Origin: an uncultured Psychroserpens sp.
Lineage (GTDB): Bacteria; Bacteroidota; Bacteroidia; Flavobacteriales; Flavobacteriaceae
DNA length: 64,000 nucleotides
Reading direction: 5' to 3'
Assembly: GCF_947501425.1 (NCBI RefSeq)
Contig: NZ_CANMVN010000004.1
Coordinates: 1 to 64,000 of the forward strand
The notes beneath the pieces are model-generated. The model was not told where the DNA came from, searched no databases, and was given only the letters and a program-made list of their open reading frames with translations. Both the position numbers and the translations under genes were made by a program. This document shows, piece after piece, positions 9,580 to 18,437 of this stretch. How positions within the stretch are numbered: position 1 is the stretch's first letter; each line of letters opens with the position of its first letter.

Positions 9580-9659
9580 TGTCATTCAGAAGGAGGTACG
9601 ACTGAAGAATCTTAGTAAAATTTAAACTGAAAGATTCTTCGCTAGCGCTCTGAATGACA
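9580..9659. repeat. REP-like inverted repeat
   Basis: Outer arms TGTCATTCAGA/TCTGAATGACA (9580-9590 with 9649-9659) enclose inner arms GAAGAATCTT/AAGATTCTTC (9604-9613 with 9631-9640), leaving a 17-base loop. The start TGTCATT and the AGAATCT block match the element in the hisS leader, so both belong to one dispersed family. It lies between the convergent AraC and DUF6495 genes. Confidence 0.7.
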
Positions 9660-9725
9660 AGCTTTAAATTAAAAAGCAAGAGTGAGTAACAACTCAACGA
9701 CTTAACGTCAAACAACTAAACGCCA

Positions 9726-10199
9726 TTATTTACCTACTAAATTTTCAAAATACTGGTATAATTGACCTTTAGTGATGTTAGCACCTTCTTGAATAAGTTT
9801 AAATTTATCGGCACCTTTATCGTCTGAATACTCTTTTTTTGCAGTAAAAAATTCGATATCATCAGACATCAAGTTCTCTCTAAACCAGTGATAACCTTCT
9901 GTTGTAGTGATATCTATTTCGGTGTTTTTTATTTTGAGAGCAATTAAGCGCATATGCTTTTCGGTGCAATGAAAGAGGTGCATTTGCTGTGGTGAAATAT
10001 GTTCGAGGTAATCGACTTTAGACAAGACACCTTCCCAGATCAAATCGCTAAACACATCTAATTCTTGCTCAGCAACTTCAGGCTTATTCGCTTTGATATC
10101 TGTCCATTCATCTGCAGTTATGGATTGCGTAGCTAGAAAATTGATGAATTCCTGGTGGAGTTCTTCAAACTGTTCTTTTGTTAGTCTTGAGTACTTCAT
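9726..10199 (-). CDS. DUF6495 family protein
   Basis: A 157-residue cytoplasmic protein with no signal peptide or membrane segment. It starts MKYSRLTKEQFEELHQEF, is rich in charged residues, and contains an HLFHCTEKHMRLIALK stretch with clustered His, Cys and Met. I recognise it as a conserved Bacteroidota protein of unknown function (DUF6495). It follows rplI by 77 bases, with a hairpin terminator in between, and this gene order is common in the family, hinting at a role linked to translation. No function should be assigned. Confidence 0.75.
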   Translation of the reverse strand: MKYSRLTKEQFEELHQEFINFLATQSITADEWTDIKANKPEVAEQELDVFSDLIWEGVLSKVDYLEHISPQQMHLFHCTEKHMRLIALKIKNTEIDITTTEGYHWFRENLMSDDIEFFTAKKEYSDDKGADKFKLIQEGANITKGQLYQYFENLVGK

Positions 10200-10224
10200 T
10201 ATTTATGCTTTTAAAAAATAATCA

Positions 10225-10254
10225 GAAAAAAGCCTCAACGGTAAGTTGAGGCTT
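10225..10254 (-). terminator. Terminator of the rpsF-rpsR-rplI operon
   Basis: The stem AGCCTCAAC/GTTGAGGCT (10231-10239 with 10245-10253) is followed on the minus strand by a run of T residues. It lies 23 bases after the rplI stop and before the DUF6495 gene, which would then depend on read-through. Confidence 0.85.
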
Positions 10255-10276
10255 AGTGTTATAATGTATTTGAAAA

Positions 10277-10726
10277 TTAAGCTTCAGCTACAACTTCAAA
10301 TGGTAAATCAACTGATACTTCTCTGTGTAATCTTACAACAGCGTCGTATTTCCCTAAACGTTTTACAGTTCCACCAGCAACAGAGATGAATTTTTTATCA
10401 ATCTCGTGACCAGCTTTTTGTAATGCGTTAGCTAAATCAATATTGTTTACAGATCCAAATAATTTGTCTCCAGATCCTACTTTAGATGAAATTTTAATTT
10501 CAAGATCCTTGATAGCATCTGCAGTTTTTTGTGCTGCTTCAATAATTGATTTTTCTTTGTAAGCTCTTTGCTTTAATGTTTCTGCTAATACTTTCTTAGC
10601 AGATGACGTCGCCATTACAGCTTGTCCTTGAGGAATTAAAAAGTTTCTACCATAACCGTTCTTTACTGTTACAATATCGTCTTTAAATCCTAAGTTCTCA
10701 ACGTCTTGTTTTAATATAAGTTCCAT
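10277..10726 (-). CDS. rplI: 50S ribosomal protein L9
   Basis: A 149-residue protein of normal L9 length that binds 23S rRNA near the base of the L1 stalk. The N-terminal domain has the signature MELILKQDVENLGFKDDIV followed by NGYGRNFLIPQGQA. A long connecting helix (about 45-75) leads to the C-terminal domain with VGSGDKLFGSV and the final VDLPFEVVAEA. It is the last gene of the rpsF-rpsR-rplI operon, 13 bases after rpsR. Confidence 0.97.
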   Translation of the reverse strand: MELILKQDVENLGFKDDIVTVKNGYGRNFLIPQGQAVMATSSAKKVLAETLKQRAYKEKSIIEAAQKTADAIKDLEIKISSKVGSGDKLFGSVNNIDLANALQKAGHEIDKKFISVAGGTVKRLGKYDAVVRLHREVSVDLPFEVVAEA

Positions 10727-10739
10727 AGTTATTGGTATT

Positions 10740-11036
10740 TTATTTTAATAAATCTGCTACGTATGGCATTAACGCTAAATGACGCGCTCTCTTTACGGCT
10801 ACAGATACTTTTCTTTGGTATTTTAAAGATGTTCCTGTTAAACGTCTTGGTAAGATTTTACCTTGTTCGTTTACAAAACCTAATAACCAATCTGGATCTT
10901 TGTAATCAACATACTTAATTCCAGATTTCTTAAAACGACAATATTTCTTCGTTTTAGTTGTATCGATATTTAATGGAGTTAGATACCTAATCTCTCCATC
11001 TTTTTTTCCTTTTGCTTGTTGTTCAATTGAAGACAT
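10740..11036 (-). CDS. rpsR: 30S ribosomal protein S18
   Basis: A 98-residue protein that binds 16S rRNA next to S6 on the platform of the small subunit. Its typical features are the [16 protein letters not shown] block and [30 protein letters not shown] at the C terminus. It begins with a charged extension ([19 protein letters not shown]) common in Bacteroidota. It starts two bases after rpsF ends, in the usual order. Confidence 0.97.
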   Translation of the reverse strand: MSSIEQQAKGKKDGEIRYLTPLNIDTTKTKKYCRFKKSGIKYVDYKDPDWLLGFVNEQGKILPRRLTGTSLKYQRKVSVAVKRARHLALMPYVADLLK

Positions 11037-11038
11037 AA

Positions 11039-11377
11039 TTACGCTTTTTGTTTATCTCTGTTTCTTCTCTTTTCTGCCCAAGCAATCGCATGCTTGTCTA
11101 ATTTTACTGTTAAGTAACGCATAAAACGCTCATCACGTCTAAACTCTACTTCTAATGGATTAATTACTTCTCCATCTACAGTGTACTCAAATAAGTGGTA
11201 AAATCCACTCTTTTTGTTTTGAATTGGGTATGCTAATTTTTTTAAGCCCCAATCTTCTTTGGCTACCATCTTCGCTCCTCTAGAAACAAGAAAATCTTCA
11301 TATTTCTTTACTGTTTCCTTTATCTGGTCATCAGATAAAACGGGATTTAAGATGAAAACAGTTTCATAATGATTCAT
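11039..11377 (-). CDS. rpsF: 30S ribosomal protein S6
   Basis: A 112-residue ribosomal protein that forms a heterodimer with S18 on the 30S platform. The start [20 protein letters not shown] and the block [21 protein letters not shown] are diagnostic. It heads the rpsF-rpsR-rplI operon. A consensus promoter lies just upstream and would give a leader of about 25 bases. Confidence 0.97.
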   Translation of the reverse strand: MNHYETVFILNPVLSDDQIKETVKKYEDFLVSRGAKMVAKEDWGLKKLAYPIQNKKSGFYHLFEYTVDGEVINPLEVEFRRDERFMRYLTVKLDKHAIAWAEKRRNRDKQKA

Positions 11378-11408
11378 AAAAATCTATTTATTGTGTTAAA
11401 AATGAGTG

Positions 11409-11439
11409 CAAAAATAACTATTATTTCTAATTCTGGCAA
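11409..11439 (-). promoter_or_regulatory. Promoter of the rpsF operon
   Basis: On the minus strand TTG (11437-11439) and TATTTTTG (11409-11416) are separated by 20 bases, an exact Bacteroidota -33/-7 pair. It lies 32 bases before the rpsF ATG. Confidence 0.75.
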
Positions 11440-11576
11440 TGTTTTTGTTTATTAAATTTCAGAAGGCAAAAATATGTTAAGAAAATGTTAAAAATCACAC
11501 TTTACCGATGTTTTTTGGTTTTTATCCGAATTTTTCGTACTATTGTCGATATCTTAACCTAAAATATAATAATGTT

Positions 11577-12272
11577 ATGACTTTAAACTGTGTAGTAGTT
11601 GATGATTCTGCGATTCAACGATTATCGATTGTAAAGTTAATTGAGAATCATTCCTCACTTAACCTTATTGCAGAATACAGCAGCGCATTAGAAACTAAAA
11701 ATGGACTTAACACTCATAAAGTAGATCTTATCTTCTTGGATATTGAGATGCCAGTCCTCAACGGTTTCGAATTGCTGGATGTACTCAACAACAAACCCCA
11801 AATTATTTTCGTTACAGGTAAAACTGAATACGCGTTTAAAGCTTTTAATTATGATGCAACCGACTACCTACAAAAACCTATAACTAGGGAAAGATTCAAT
11901 CAATCTGTAGAAAAGGCGCTAGAACAACATAAATTAAAGCTAGATTTCAATGAAACTGATGGCGAACACATCTTCGTCAAAAGTAATCTAAAAAAACGAA
12001 AAGTTTACATTAAAGATATTAAATGGATCGAAGCCCTTGGTGATTATGTAAAATTAGTTACTGAAGAGAACAGCCTTGTCGTTTTATCTACAATGAAAGC
12101 TTTTGAGCACGAATTACCAGAAGGTAAATTTCTAAGAATCCATAAATCTTACATCGTTAACCTAGACAAGGTTGATCGATTTAACAGCAAGAACGTAGAA
12201 GTTGGCGCTTATGAGATTCCATTAAGTAGAAACAAGAAAACCCAACTTGTTGATGCCTTAAACAATATTTAA
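11577..12272 (+). CDS. LytTR-type response regulator
   Basis: A 231-residue two-component response regulator. The receiver domain (about 1-118) shows the acidic pocket VVDDS, the phospho-acceptor FLDIEMPVLNGFELL, the TGKTEYAFKAF segment and the KP pair in YLQKPI. The LytTR DNA-binding domain (about 135-231) has KWIEALGDYVKLVTEENSLVV and FLRIHKSYIVNLDKVD. I chose the ATG at 11577 because it yields the standard MTLNCVVVDDS start; an in-frame ATG at 11508 would add 23 unlike residues. No histidine kinase gene is adjacent, so its partner lies elsewhere. LytTR proteins bind direct repeats about two helical turns apart. Confidence 0.93.
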   Translation: MTLNCVVVDDSAIQRLSIVKLIENHSSLNLIAEYSSALETKNGLNTHKVDLIFLDIEMPVLNGFELLDVLNNKPQIIFVTGKTEYAFKAFNYDATDYLQKPITRERFNQSVEKALEQHKLKLDFNETDGEHIFVKSNLKKRKVYIKDIKWIEALGDYVKLVTEENSLVVLSTMKAFEHELPEGKFLRIHKSYIVNLDKVDRFNSKNVEVGAYEIPLSRNKKTQLVDALNNI

Positions 12273-12332
12273 AGGACATTAAGACTTTATTAGTTTGGAG
12301 ATATAACGTTAAACGATTGACTAATTAACTTT

Positions 12333-14786
12333 TTAATAATTATCGACATTTAAAATTACTCTTATTGCCCTAAAATCTTTCACACTGAGGAAGCTATTAT
12401 TAATTTTAATAATGGCTTCTTTTGTTTTTGACAGTGATTGTTTTTGCGGAATCTTCACTAAAATATGCTTTAAATACTGATTACGAATTCTAGCCACTGG
12501 CGGAAACTCAGGTCCTAAGACATACTTATCAAAAACAGTTCGTAGCGATCTGGCGTACCACTCAGCACCAATATTGACCTTTTGATAATCTTTATGTTTT
12601 AAAGTAATCTTTATCATCCTATAAATTGGTGGATATTTATAAATATGACGCTCATTCAATTGTTCCTCAAACATCTGAATAAAATTATTGGTGGAGACTT
12701 GTTGTAAGATCTTATGATAAGGATTATACGTTTGTATCAATACCTTTCCTCGTTCTTCCGTACGTCCTGCTCTTCCAGAAACTTGTGCCATAAGTTGATA
12801 ACTGCGTTCGTGAGCTCTAAAATCGGGAAAGTTGAGCATATTATCAGCATTCATGATGCCTACAAGTTTTACATTTCTAAAATCTAATCCTTTGGTTAGC
12901 ATTTGCGTACCAACCAAAATATCGATGTCGCCTTGCTCTAAAGAAGTAATAATTTTTTCATAACCGTATTTACCTCTGGTAGTATCCAAATCCATACGCG
13001 CCACATTATGCTCTGGAAATAACAGCTTTGCCTCCTGCTCTACTTGTTCTGTACCAAAGCCTTTACTATCCAGTTCAACACTACCACAGGCCTCACAGGT
13101 TTTAGGCATAACAGTATGATAACCACAATAATGGCATCTTAACTGGTTTTTATATTGGTGAAATGTTAAACTCACATCACAATTTGGGCATTGAGGTGAA
13201 TGTCCGCAGGTGTGACACTCTACAATTGGTGAAAATCCGCGTCGATTCTGAAACAGAATAATTTGATGTCCATTCTTTAAAGTTTCGGTCATCTCCTCGA
13301 TTAGTCGATCACTAAAATGACCTTGCATACGCTTTCGTTTATGCTTATCCTTGATATCGACCAATTCAATATCTGGCATCAGCACATTATTATAGCGCTG
13401 ATTCAATTCTACCAAACCATATTTTCCCTGCTTAGCATTATAATAACTCTCCAAGCTTGGTGTAGCAGATCCCAATAGTGTTTTACACTGAAAGATACTA
13501 GCCAATACAATGGCTGTATCACGTGCATGATATCGTGGTGCTGGATCAAACTGTTTATAAGACGATTCATGCTCCTCATCAACAATGATCAATCCTAGAT
13601 TTTGAAAAGGTAAAAGCACCGAAGAACGTGCCCCAAGAATCACCTGAGCTTTAGAAGCATTCTGTAAGACATTATTCCAAACCTCAACACGCTCATGAGA
13701 TGAATACTTACTGTGAAATACAGCAACTTTTTCTCCAAAATAATTTTGAAGACGTTCCACTAGTTGAGTCGTTAAAGCAATCTCAGGAAGCAGATATAGT
13801 ACTTGCCTTTTTGCTTCAAGCTGATCTTCGATGAGTTTGACATAAATTTCGGTTTTACCTGAGGAAGTTACACCATGCAAAAGTGTAATGTTCTTATTTT
13901 CAAAAGATTCTCGTATGTCACTTAAAGCATTTTCCTGATGCTTATTTAATCGCTTTGAGTCTTCATTATCGTCTCCAGAATACTGAACGCGATCGGTTTG
14001 GATATGATATTCTTCGAGAATTCCTTTATCAATTAATGCTTTTACAATAGATGAAGATGCGCCACTTTCCGAAGTTAGATCAGACACCTTTACAGGTTTT
14101 TTAGTTTGAGCAGAGACAGAGAACAAGGTCATCACTACATCTCGCTGTTTGGGAGCTCGACTAAGATCTTCCATTAAGTTTTGAAGTCCGTTTTCCGAAG
14201 AAAACTCAGTGCCTAACTTTACATATCTAACTAGCTTTGGTTTGTATTTCTCATAGATCTCTTCCTGAACAGAAATAGCATTTTTATCTAATAATCGCTT
14301 GATTACAGGTAAGACATTTTTTTTATCCAGAATAGACATAAGATCCTGAATTTTTAAGGACGATTGATGGTGTAGCGCCTCATAGATTACAAACTCATCA
14401 TCTTTTAATTCCTCATCATTAACAACCGTATTTTCATTTTTGCTTATGATGGTTTCACTTTCTAAAATGAAGACACTTGGCAAAGCTGCTCGCATCACAT
14501 CTCCTAATGTACACATGTAATATTCGGCAATCCATTTCCAATGTTGTAATTGCTGAGAAGTAACAACAGGTGTTTCATCTAAAATTTGATGAATCTCTTT
14601 AGCCTCGTAAACTAAAGGTGCATTGTTATGAATGTCAATAACTAAAGCTGTGTAGATTTTTGTTTTTCCGAAAGGAACAGACACACGAATACCTGGCTTG
14701 AGAAAATCGGCTTCAGCTTTGGAAATAGCGTAAGTAAAACTTTTCTCTAAAGGAATTGGTAATATGACGTTGATGAAATAGTCCAT
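12333..14786 (-). CDS. priA: Primosomal protein N' (replication restart helicase PriA)
   Basis: An 817-residue 3'-5' DNA helicase that reloads the replisome at stalled forks. The N-terminal DNA-binding domain (MDYFINVILPIPLEKSFTY) is followed by a helicase core with Walker A GVTSSGKTE, motif II DEEHESSYKQ, and GSATPSLES. Eight zinc-binding cysteines sit in the CHTCGHSPQCPNCD and CHYCG...CEACG block. Motifs V-VI (GTQMLTKGLDF, QVSGRAGR) and a C-terminal domain complete it. The ATG overlaps the upstream stop by one base (TGATG), which indicates translational coupling. A TTG one codon earlier is also possible but less likely. Confidence 0.96.
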   Translation of the reverse strand: MDYFINVILPIPLEKSFTYAISKAEADFLKPGIRVSVPFGKTKIYTALVIDIHNNAPLVYEAKEIHQILDETPVVTSQQLQHWKWIAEYYMCTLGDVMRAALPSVFILESETIISKNENTVVNDEELKDDEFVIYEALHHQSSLKIQDLMSILDKKNVLPVIKRLLDKNAISVQEEIYEKYKPKLVRYVKLGTEFSSENGLQNLMEDLSRAPKQRDVVMTLFSVSAQTKKPVKVSDLTSESGASSSIVKALIDKGILEEYHIQTDRVQYSGDDNEDSKRLNKHQENALSDIRESFENKNITLLHGVTSSGKTEIYVKLIEDQLEAKRQVLYLLPEIALTTQLVERLQNYFGEKVAVFHSKYSSHERVEVWNNVLQNASKAQVILGARSSVLLPFQNLGLIIVDEEHESSYKQFDPAPRYHARDTAIVLASIFQCKTLLGSATPSLESYYNAKQGKYGLVELNQRYNNVLMPDIELVDIKDKHKRKRMQGHFSDRLIEEMTETLKNGHQIILFQNRRGFSPIVECHTCGHSPQCPNCDVSLTFHQYKNQLRCHYCGYHTVMPKTCEACGSVELDSKGFGTEQVEQEAKLLFPEHNVARMDLDTTRGKYGYEKIITSLEQGDIDILVGTQMLTKGLDFRNVKLVGIMNADNMLNFPDFRAHERSYQLMAQVSGRAGRTEERGKVLIQTYNPYHKILQQVSTNNFIQMFEEQLNERHIYKYPPIYRMIKITLKHKDYQKVNIGAEWYARSLRTVFDKYVLGPEFPPVARIRNQYLKHILVKIPQKQSLSKTKEAIIKINNSFLSVKDFRAIRVILNVDNY

Positions 14787-15220
14787 CAATCTTCAGCTCT
14801 TATCCAATACTGTGTGCGAAAAAAGAATGCAATATAACCTCTTACCTGAAGTTTATTAGAATTGTCTTCATCTAATTTTAATCTACAATCGTAGACTTTA
14901 CCGTCTTCAGGATTGGTTATGGTACCTTTTTTAAATACGTCTCCAATTTTAATCATATTTTTAATGATCTGGAGTCCTAAAACTGGTTTGTTATAATCGT
15001 CACCTTTACAAAATTTACATGGTAGGTCTCGTTTTTCTGGATCGAAAATTTCAATAATCTTACCATAGACTTTACCATTTTCTTTATAAATTTCTACAAT
15101 AGACTTCTCCTCACCTGTTTCATCGTCTACGGTTTTCCATTTTCCAAAAATGGTTTGTGAGGATACTGAAATCGTCACTAAAAGCATTACTAAAACCAGA
15201 ATATATCTATTCATTTTCAT
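14786..15220 (-). CDS. DUF2147 family exported protein
   Basis: A small secreted or periplasmic protein of about 144 residues. A signal peptide (MNRYILVLVMLLVTISVSSQ) is followed by the DUF2147 core: IFGKWKTVDDETGEEKSIVEIYKENGKVYGKI, the CKFCKGDD loop, VLGLQIIKNM, and GKVYDCRLKL to YWIRAED. The family has a small beta-barrel-like fold of unknown function. Start sites at 15226, 15220 and 15214 are all in frame, and I list the middle one. It overlaps the end of the upstream BrkB gene by 8-20 bases and priA by one, so the four genes from nadC to priA look like one operon. Confidence 0.85.
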   Translation of the reverse strand: MKMNRYILVLVMLLVTISVSSQTIFGKWKTVDDETGEEKSIVEIYKENGKVYGKIIEIFDPEKRDLPCKFCKGDDYNKPVLGLQIIKNMIKIGDVFKKGTITNPEDGKVYDCRLKLDEDNSNKLQVRGYIAFFFRTQYWIRAED

Positions 15221-16163
15221 TATCATTTTTCTTACTTAAACGTCTAATGGTTGCATTTAGTTCATAACCTAACAATAAAATATTTGCATTTAACCACAGA
15301 TAAAACAGCAATATCAACAATGCTCCTATGGAGCCATATAATTTATTATACTGTGAAAAATTCTCGATATATACTCCAAATAAATACGATGTTAAAATGA
15401 TTAAAAGCGTTGTAAATAATGCTCCTACAGAGAAAAATTTTGAATGTCTTCCCTCCTTAGTACCAAAATAATACAAGGTAGCTGTAGCAACATAAAGCAT
15501 GACTACAAAGAACAGGTATTTAGAAAACACAACCCAAAACAAGTTAGGGTCTTTAGTTGCAACCTCTAAAGTATCAAATTGTTCATATAGTGGTTGGATG
15601 ATAAAGATTTGAAAGTAACCAAAAACAGCCACAGTCAATATAACCAGAAAAGCCAGTATCAAAGCTACACCTAAAGCATACATGAATTGCTTAAATACAT
15701 TTCTGGTGAGTTCTTGATGATAGGAGTTTTCAAATCCTGAGAACACAGCACTTACACCATTAGCCATTAATACTATAGAAATTAAAAACACAGAAGATAT
15801 CAATCCGCCTCGTTCTGTACTCTCCAGATTTTCAAAGATATTAGTAAAGAAAAAATCAGAGGTTTGAGGTGGAAGAAATGATTCCAGAAACATTAAAAAT
15901 TCTACCTTAAAATCATCTATTGGGATGTATGGTATCAAGATTAATACAAACAGTAAAAACGGAAAAATAGCTGTAAAAAAGCTAAACGCAATGGCACTTG
16001 CTCTTGTAGTTAATGCGCCTTTAAAAATTCCAATAGCATACAATTCTAATAGATCGTATAATGTCAGTCCTTCTAGTGCAGGCAACTTGATACGCTTTAA
16101 CAAATCTACAATGAGATTAATTACAGGAATCTTAGCAAGTCTGTCTTCAATAGATTTAGACAT
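15207..16163 (-). CDS. YihY/BrkB-family inner-membrane protein
   Basis: A 318-residue integral membrane protein with about six transmembrane helices. The first begins at RASAIAFSFFTAIFPFLLFVLILIP, where the FSFFTAIFP motif is typical of the YihY/UPF0761 family (once misannotated as ribonuclease BN), and the region around LYGSIGALLILLFYLWLNANILLLGYELNA is its conserved C-terminal part. The function is not established; some members have been linked to serum resistance or transport. It follows nadC by 27 bases in the same direction and is probably co-transcribed. Confidence 0.9.
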   Translation of the reverse strand: MSKSIEDRLAKIPVINLIVDLLKRIKLPALEGLTLYDLLELYAIGIFKGALTTRASAIAFSFFTAIFPFLLFVLILIPYIPIDDFKVEFLMFLESFLPPQTSDFFFTNIFENLESTERGGLISSVFLISIVLMANGVSAVFSGFENSYHQELTRNVFKQFMYALGVALILAFLVILTVAVFGYFQIFIIQPLYEQFDTLEVATKDPNLFWVVFSKYLFFVVMLYVATATLYYFGTKEGRHSKFFSVGALFTTLLIILTSYLFGVYIENFSQYNKLYGSIGALLILLFYLWLNANILLLGYELNATIRRLSKKNDNENE

Positions 16164-16190
16164 GTAGTCGTTGTTTAGGAATAATTGACA

Positions 16191-17048
16191 TTATACAGCT
16201 TTCAAACTGAGATCCATATTATACACTGAATGTGTCAGCGCTCCTGAAGAAATATAATCTACTCCGCATTCTGCATATGCCCTAACGGTTTTTTCGTTAA
16301 TTCCTCCAGAAGATTCAGTTAGGCATTGCTCACCAATCAATTTTACTGCAGTTCTTGTATCTTCATAATTAAAGTTATCGATTAAGATACGATATACGCC
16401 TTCAGTTTCGAGAATCTCTTTAATCTCTTCAAGATTTCTTGCTTCAACAATAATTTTTAAGTCACGATTAGTGTCTTTCAAATACTGTTTTGTTTTGTTG
16501 ATCGCTTTGGTAATACCTCCTGAAAAATCAATATGATTGTCCTTGAGCATAATCATATCATATAATGCAAATCTATGGTTTTCACCACCTCCAATTTTTA
16601 CTGCCCATTTCTCCAAGGCTCTAATTCCAGGTGTTGTTTTTCTTGTATCTAAGATTTTAGTTCCAGTACCTTCCAATAGGTCGACAAACACTTTTGTTTT
16701 AGTCGCAATAGCACTCATTCGTTGCATAGCGTTTAAGACTAATCGTTCTGCTTTTAAAATAGATTGTGAAGCACCTTCAACGTAAAAAACTATATCACCA
16801 TATTTCACATGACTTCCATCCTCTATTAGTGTCTCAACCTTCATATTACTATCCACATGAGCAAAGACTTGTTTAGCAAATTCCACACCTGCAATAACAC
16901 CTTCATCTTTGACTAGGAGTTTCGCTTTTCCTAGAGCACTTGGAGGAATACAGGCTAAAGAACTATGGTCTCCATCACCTACATCTTCTCTGATGGCGTT
17001 AGCAATAATGAGTTCTATTTCTTTATCGAATTGTTCTTGTGAAATCAT
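16191..17048 (-). CDS. nadC: Nicotinate-nucleotide diphosphorylase (carboxylating)
   Basis: Converts quinolinate and phosphoribosyl pyrophosphate into nicotinate mononucleotide, CO2 and pyrophosphate, the third step of de novo NAD synthesis. The 285 residues match the family length. Diagnostic blocks are LNAMQRMSAIATKT, LDTRKTTPGIRALEKWAVKIGGGENHR (the substrate-binding Arg, Lys and His cluster), MLKDNHI, EARNLEE and ESSGGINEKTVRAYAECGVDYISSGALTHS. It heads the nadC-brkB-DUF2147-priA block. The gene is divergent from rlmH across 69 bases. Confidence 0.97.
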   Translation of the reverse strand: MISQEQFDKEIELIIANAIREDVGDGDHSSLACIPPSALGKAKLLVKDEGVIAGVEFAKQVFAHVDSNMKVETLIEDGSHVKYGDIVFYVEGASQSILKAERLVLNAMQRMSAIATKTKVFVDLLEGTGTKILDTRKTTPGIRALEKWAVKIGGGENHRFALYDMIMLKDNHIDFSGGITKAINKTKQYLKDTNRDLKIIVEARNLEEIKEILETEGVYRILIDNFNYEDTRTAVKLIGEQCLTESSGGINEKTVRAYAECGVDYISSGALTHSVYNMDLSLKAV

Positions 17049-17105
17049 ATTTTCAATATTTACTGTAAAAATAGCAATTGCATCTTAAAAACTTTCAAAA
17101 AATTA

Positions 17106-17113
17106 TAACTTTG
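17106..17113 (+). promoter_or_regulatory. -7 box of rlmH, almost touching the start codon
   Basis: TAACTTTG at 17106-17113 matches TAnnTTTG exactly. Only four bases (AAAC) separate it from the ATG at 17118, so the mRNA should start at or within a few bases of the start codon. The -33 element is not clear. Confidence 0.6.
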
Positions 17114-17117
17114 AAAC

Positions 17118-17591
17118 ATGACAATTAAACTTCTTGCCATTGGCAAAACAGATAATAGAGACCTTCAATCACTAATTGATGAATATCAAAAGCGACTGGG
17201 CTTTTACATCAAATTTGAATTTGAGATTATTCCAGATATCAAGAAAGTTAAAAACTTAAGTGAAGCTCAGCAAAAACAAAAAGAAGGCGCACTTATTTTA
17301 AGTAAGCTTAATAATTCTGATGTTTTGATCCTACTGGATGAGAATGGCAAGCAATTAGACTCCGTTGGCTTTTCTCAATATTTACAAAAACATATGAATT
17401 CTGGTATTAAACAATTAGTATTTGTCATAGGAGGTCCCTACGGATTTTCACCTGAAGTCTATCAAAAAGCAAATGGGAAACTGTCATTATCAAAAATGAC
17501 CTTTTCCCATCAGATGATTCGCTTATTTGTTATTGAGCAATTATATCGTGGCTTTACCATTCTTAAGAATGAGCCGTATCATCATCGCTAG
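17118..17591 (+). CDS. rlmH: 23S rRNA (pseudouridine1915-N3)-methyltransferase
   Basis: A 157-residue SPOUT-family enzyme that methylates pseudouridine 1915 in helix 69 of 23S rRNA on the assembled 70S ribosome. The C-terminal knot carries the conserved FVIGGPYGFSPEVY and KMTFSHQMIRLFVIEQLYRG blocks, then the terminal KNEPYHH, all typical. The length is standard. The gene has its -7 promoter box only four bases before ATG and its stop is three bases from the convergent hibernation factor gene. Confidence 0.97.
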   Translation: MTIKLLAIGKTDNRDLQSLIDEYQKRLGFYIKFEFEIIPDIKKVKNLSEAQQKQKEGALILSKLNNSDVLILLDENGKQLDSVGFSQYLQKHMNSGIKQLVFVIGGPYGFSPEVYQKANGKLSLSKMTFSHQMIRLFVIEQLYRGFTILKNEPYHHR

Positions 17592-17593
17592 TT

Positions 17594-17893
17594 CTAATAA
17601 GGTTTATAGACTTCTTTTCGTTTTTTTAGTTGACGAACTAAATCACTAATCGTTTCTTTTACAGCAACTTCATAATTCTTTTCATTAGATGTCGCAAAAA
17701 TACGTGGTCCTGGCAAACTTAATTCTATATCACAAATCTTACCGTTTGTGTGATCATTTTCGTCTTGTTTAAAGCGTACTGCAGCACCAACTAAAAACTC
17801 ATATCTATCAAATAATTTCTTCAATTTCTCTTCTGTAAAAGTGTTTAATGTTTCACTTATATCTACATCTACGTATCTAATCGTTACATTCAT
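17594..17893 (-). CDS. Ribosome hibernation-promoting factor, short type (HPF/RaiA family)
   Basis: A protein of about 99 residues that binds the small subunit at the tRNA and mRNA sites in slow growth and silences it. The start MNVTIRYVDVDISE and the pattern FTEEKLKKLFDRYEFLVGAAVRF, KICDIELSLPGPRIFATSNEKNYEVAVKETISDLVRQLKKRKE match the beta-alpha-beta-beta-beta-alpha fold of the family. It lacks the C-terminal dimerisation domain of long HPF. An in-frame ATG two codons earlier (17899) is possible. It is convergent with rlmH across two bases. Confidence 0.92.
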   Translation of the reverse strand: MNVTIRYVDVDISETLNTFTEEKLKKLFDRYEFLVGAAVRFKQDENDHTNGKICDIELSLPGPRIFATSNEKNYEVAVKETISDLVRQLKKRKEVYKPY

Positions 17894-18048
17894 AATCATT
17901 CTTGTTTTAAAGGTTAATTTCTTAATACTAATTTACAAATTTTACTGGTCTTTGAAGGTGACATATGTCATAAAAAAAACTAAAAATTGAAGTATTTTGA
18001 AAGCATTTATTTTTTTATTCGTCTACTTACATAGCAAAACCTATAATC

Positions 18049-18435
18049 ATGAAATCAGAAAGAAATAAAGATATTATCGTTTTTGACGGCGAATGCAATT
18101 TGTGTAATGGCGTTGTTGGATGGTTGTTGAAATTTGCGCCTGAAGATCTTTTTCAATTTGTTGCATTCCAATCCAGTTACGGACAAGAACTGTTAACAGC
18201 TTATGGATTTCCAACAGAGCAATTAGATACGGTTATCCTAATTGATGAACAGGGTGTTAAAACGCATTCTGATGGGTTTTTGATAATTGTATCTAAGATA
18301 CCTAAATGGAAACGAGTTGCTGCTTTATTAGCCTTTATTCCTAAGCTAATACGTGACTACATTTACAAAACAGCCTCAAAACATCGGATTCAATGGTTCG
18401 GACAATCAAAAAGCTGTACTATTGATTTAAGCTAA
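18049..18435 (+). CDS. DCC-family thiol-disulfide oxidoreductase-like protein
   Basis: A 128-residue protein of the DCC1/DUF393 family, named for the conserved DxxCxxC-type motif seen here near the N terminus as VFDGECNLCNGVVGWLLK. The two cysteines (residues 16 and 19) are the likely redox pair, and the fold is thioredoxin-related. No signal peptide is present, so it is probably cytoplasmic or membrane-peripheral. The substrate is unknown. The gene is monocistronic and convergent with the lipoprotein gene two bases downstream. Confidence 0.9.
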   Translation: MKSERNKDIIVFDGECNLCNGVVGWLLKFAPEDLFQFVAFQSSYGQELLTAYGFPTEQLDTVILIDEQGVKTHSDGFLIIVSKIPKWKRVAALLAFIPKLIRDYIYKTASKHRIQWFGQSKSCTIDLS

Positions 18436-18437
18436 GT

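Noticed and set aside
9580-9659. A rho-independent terminator for the AraC gene
   Set aside because: The arms are interrupted and no T run follows; the element matches the REP-like family instead.
11508-11576. A 23-codon N-terminal extension of the LytTR regulator
   Set aside because: Receiver domains start within a few residues of VVVDDS; the ATG at 11577 fits.
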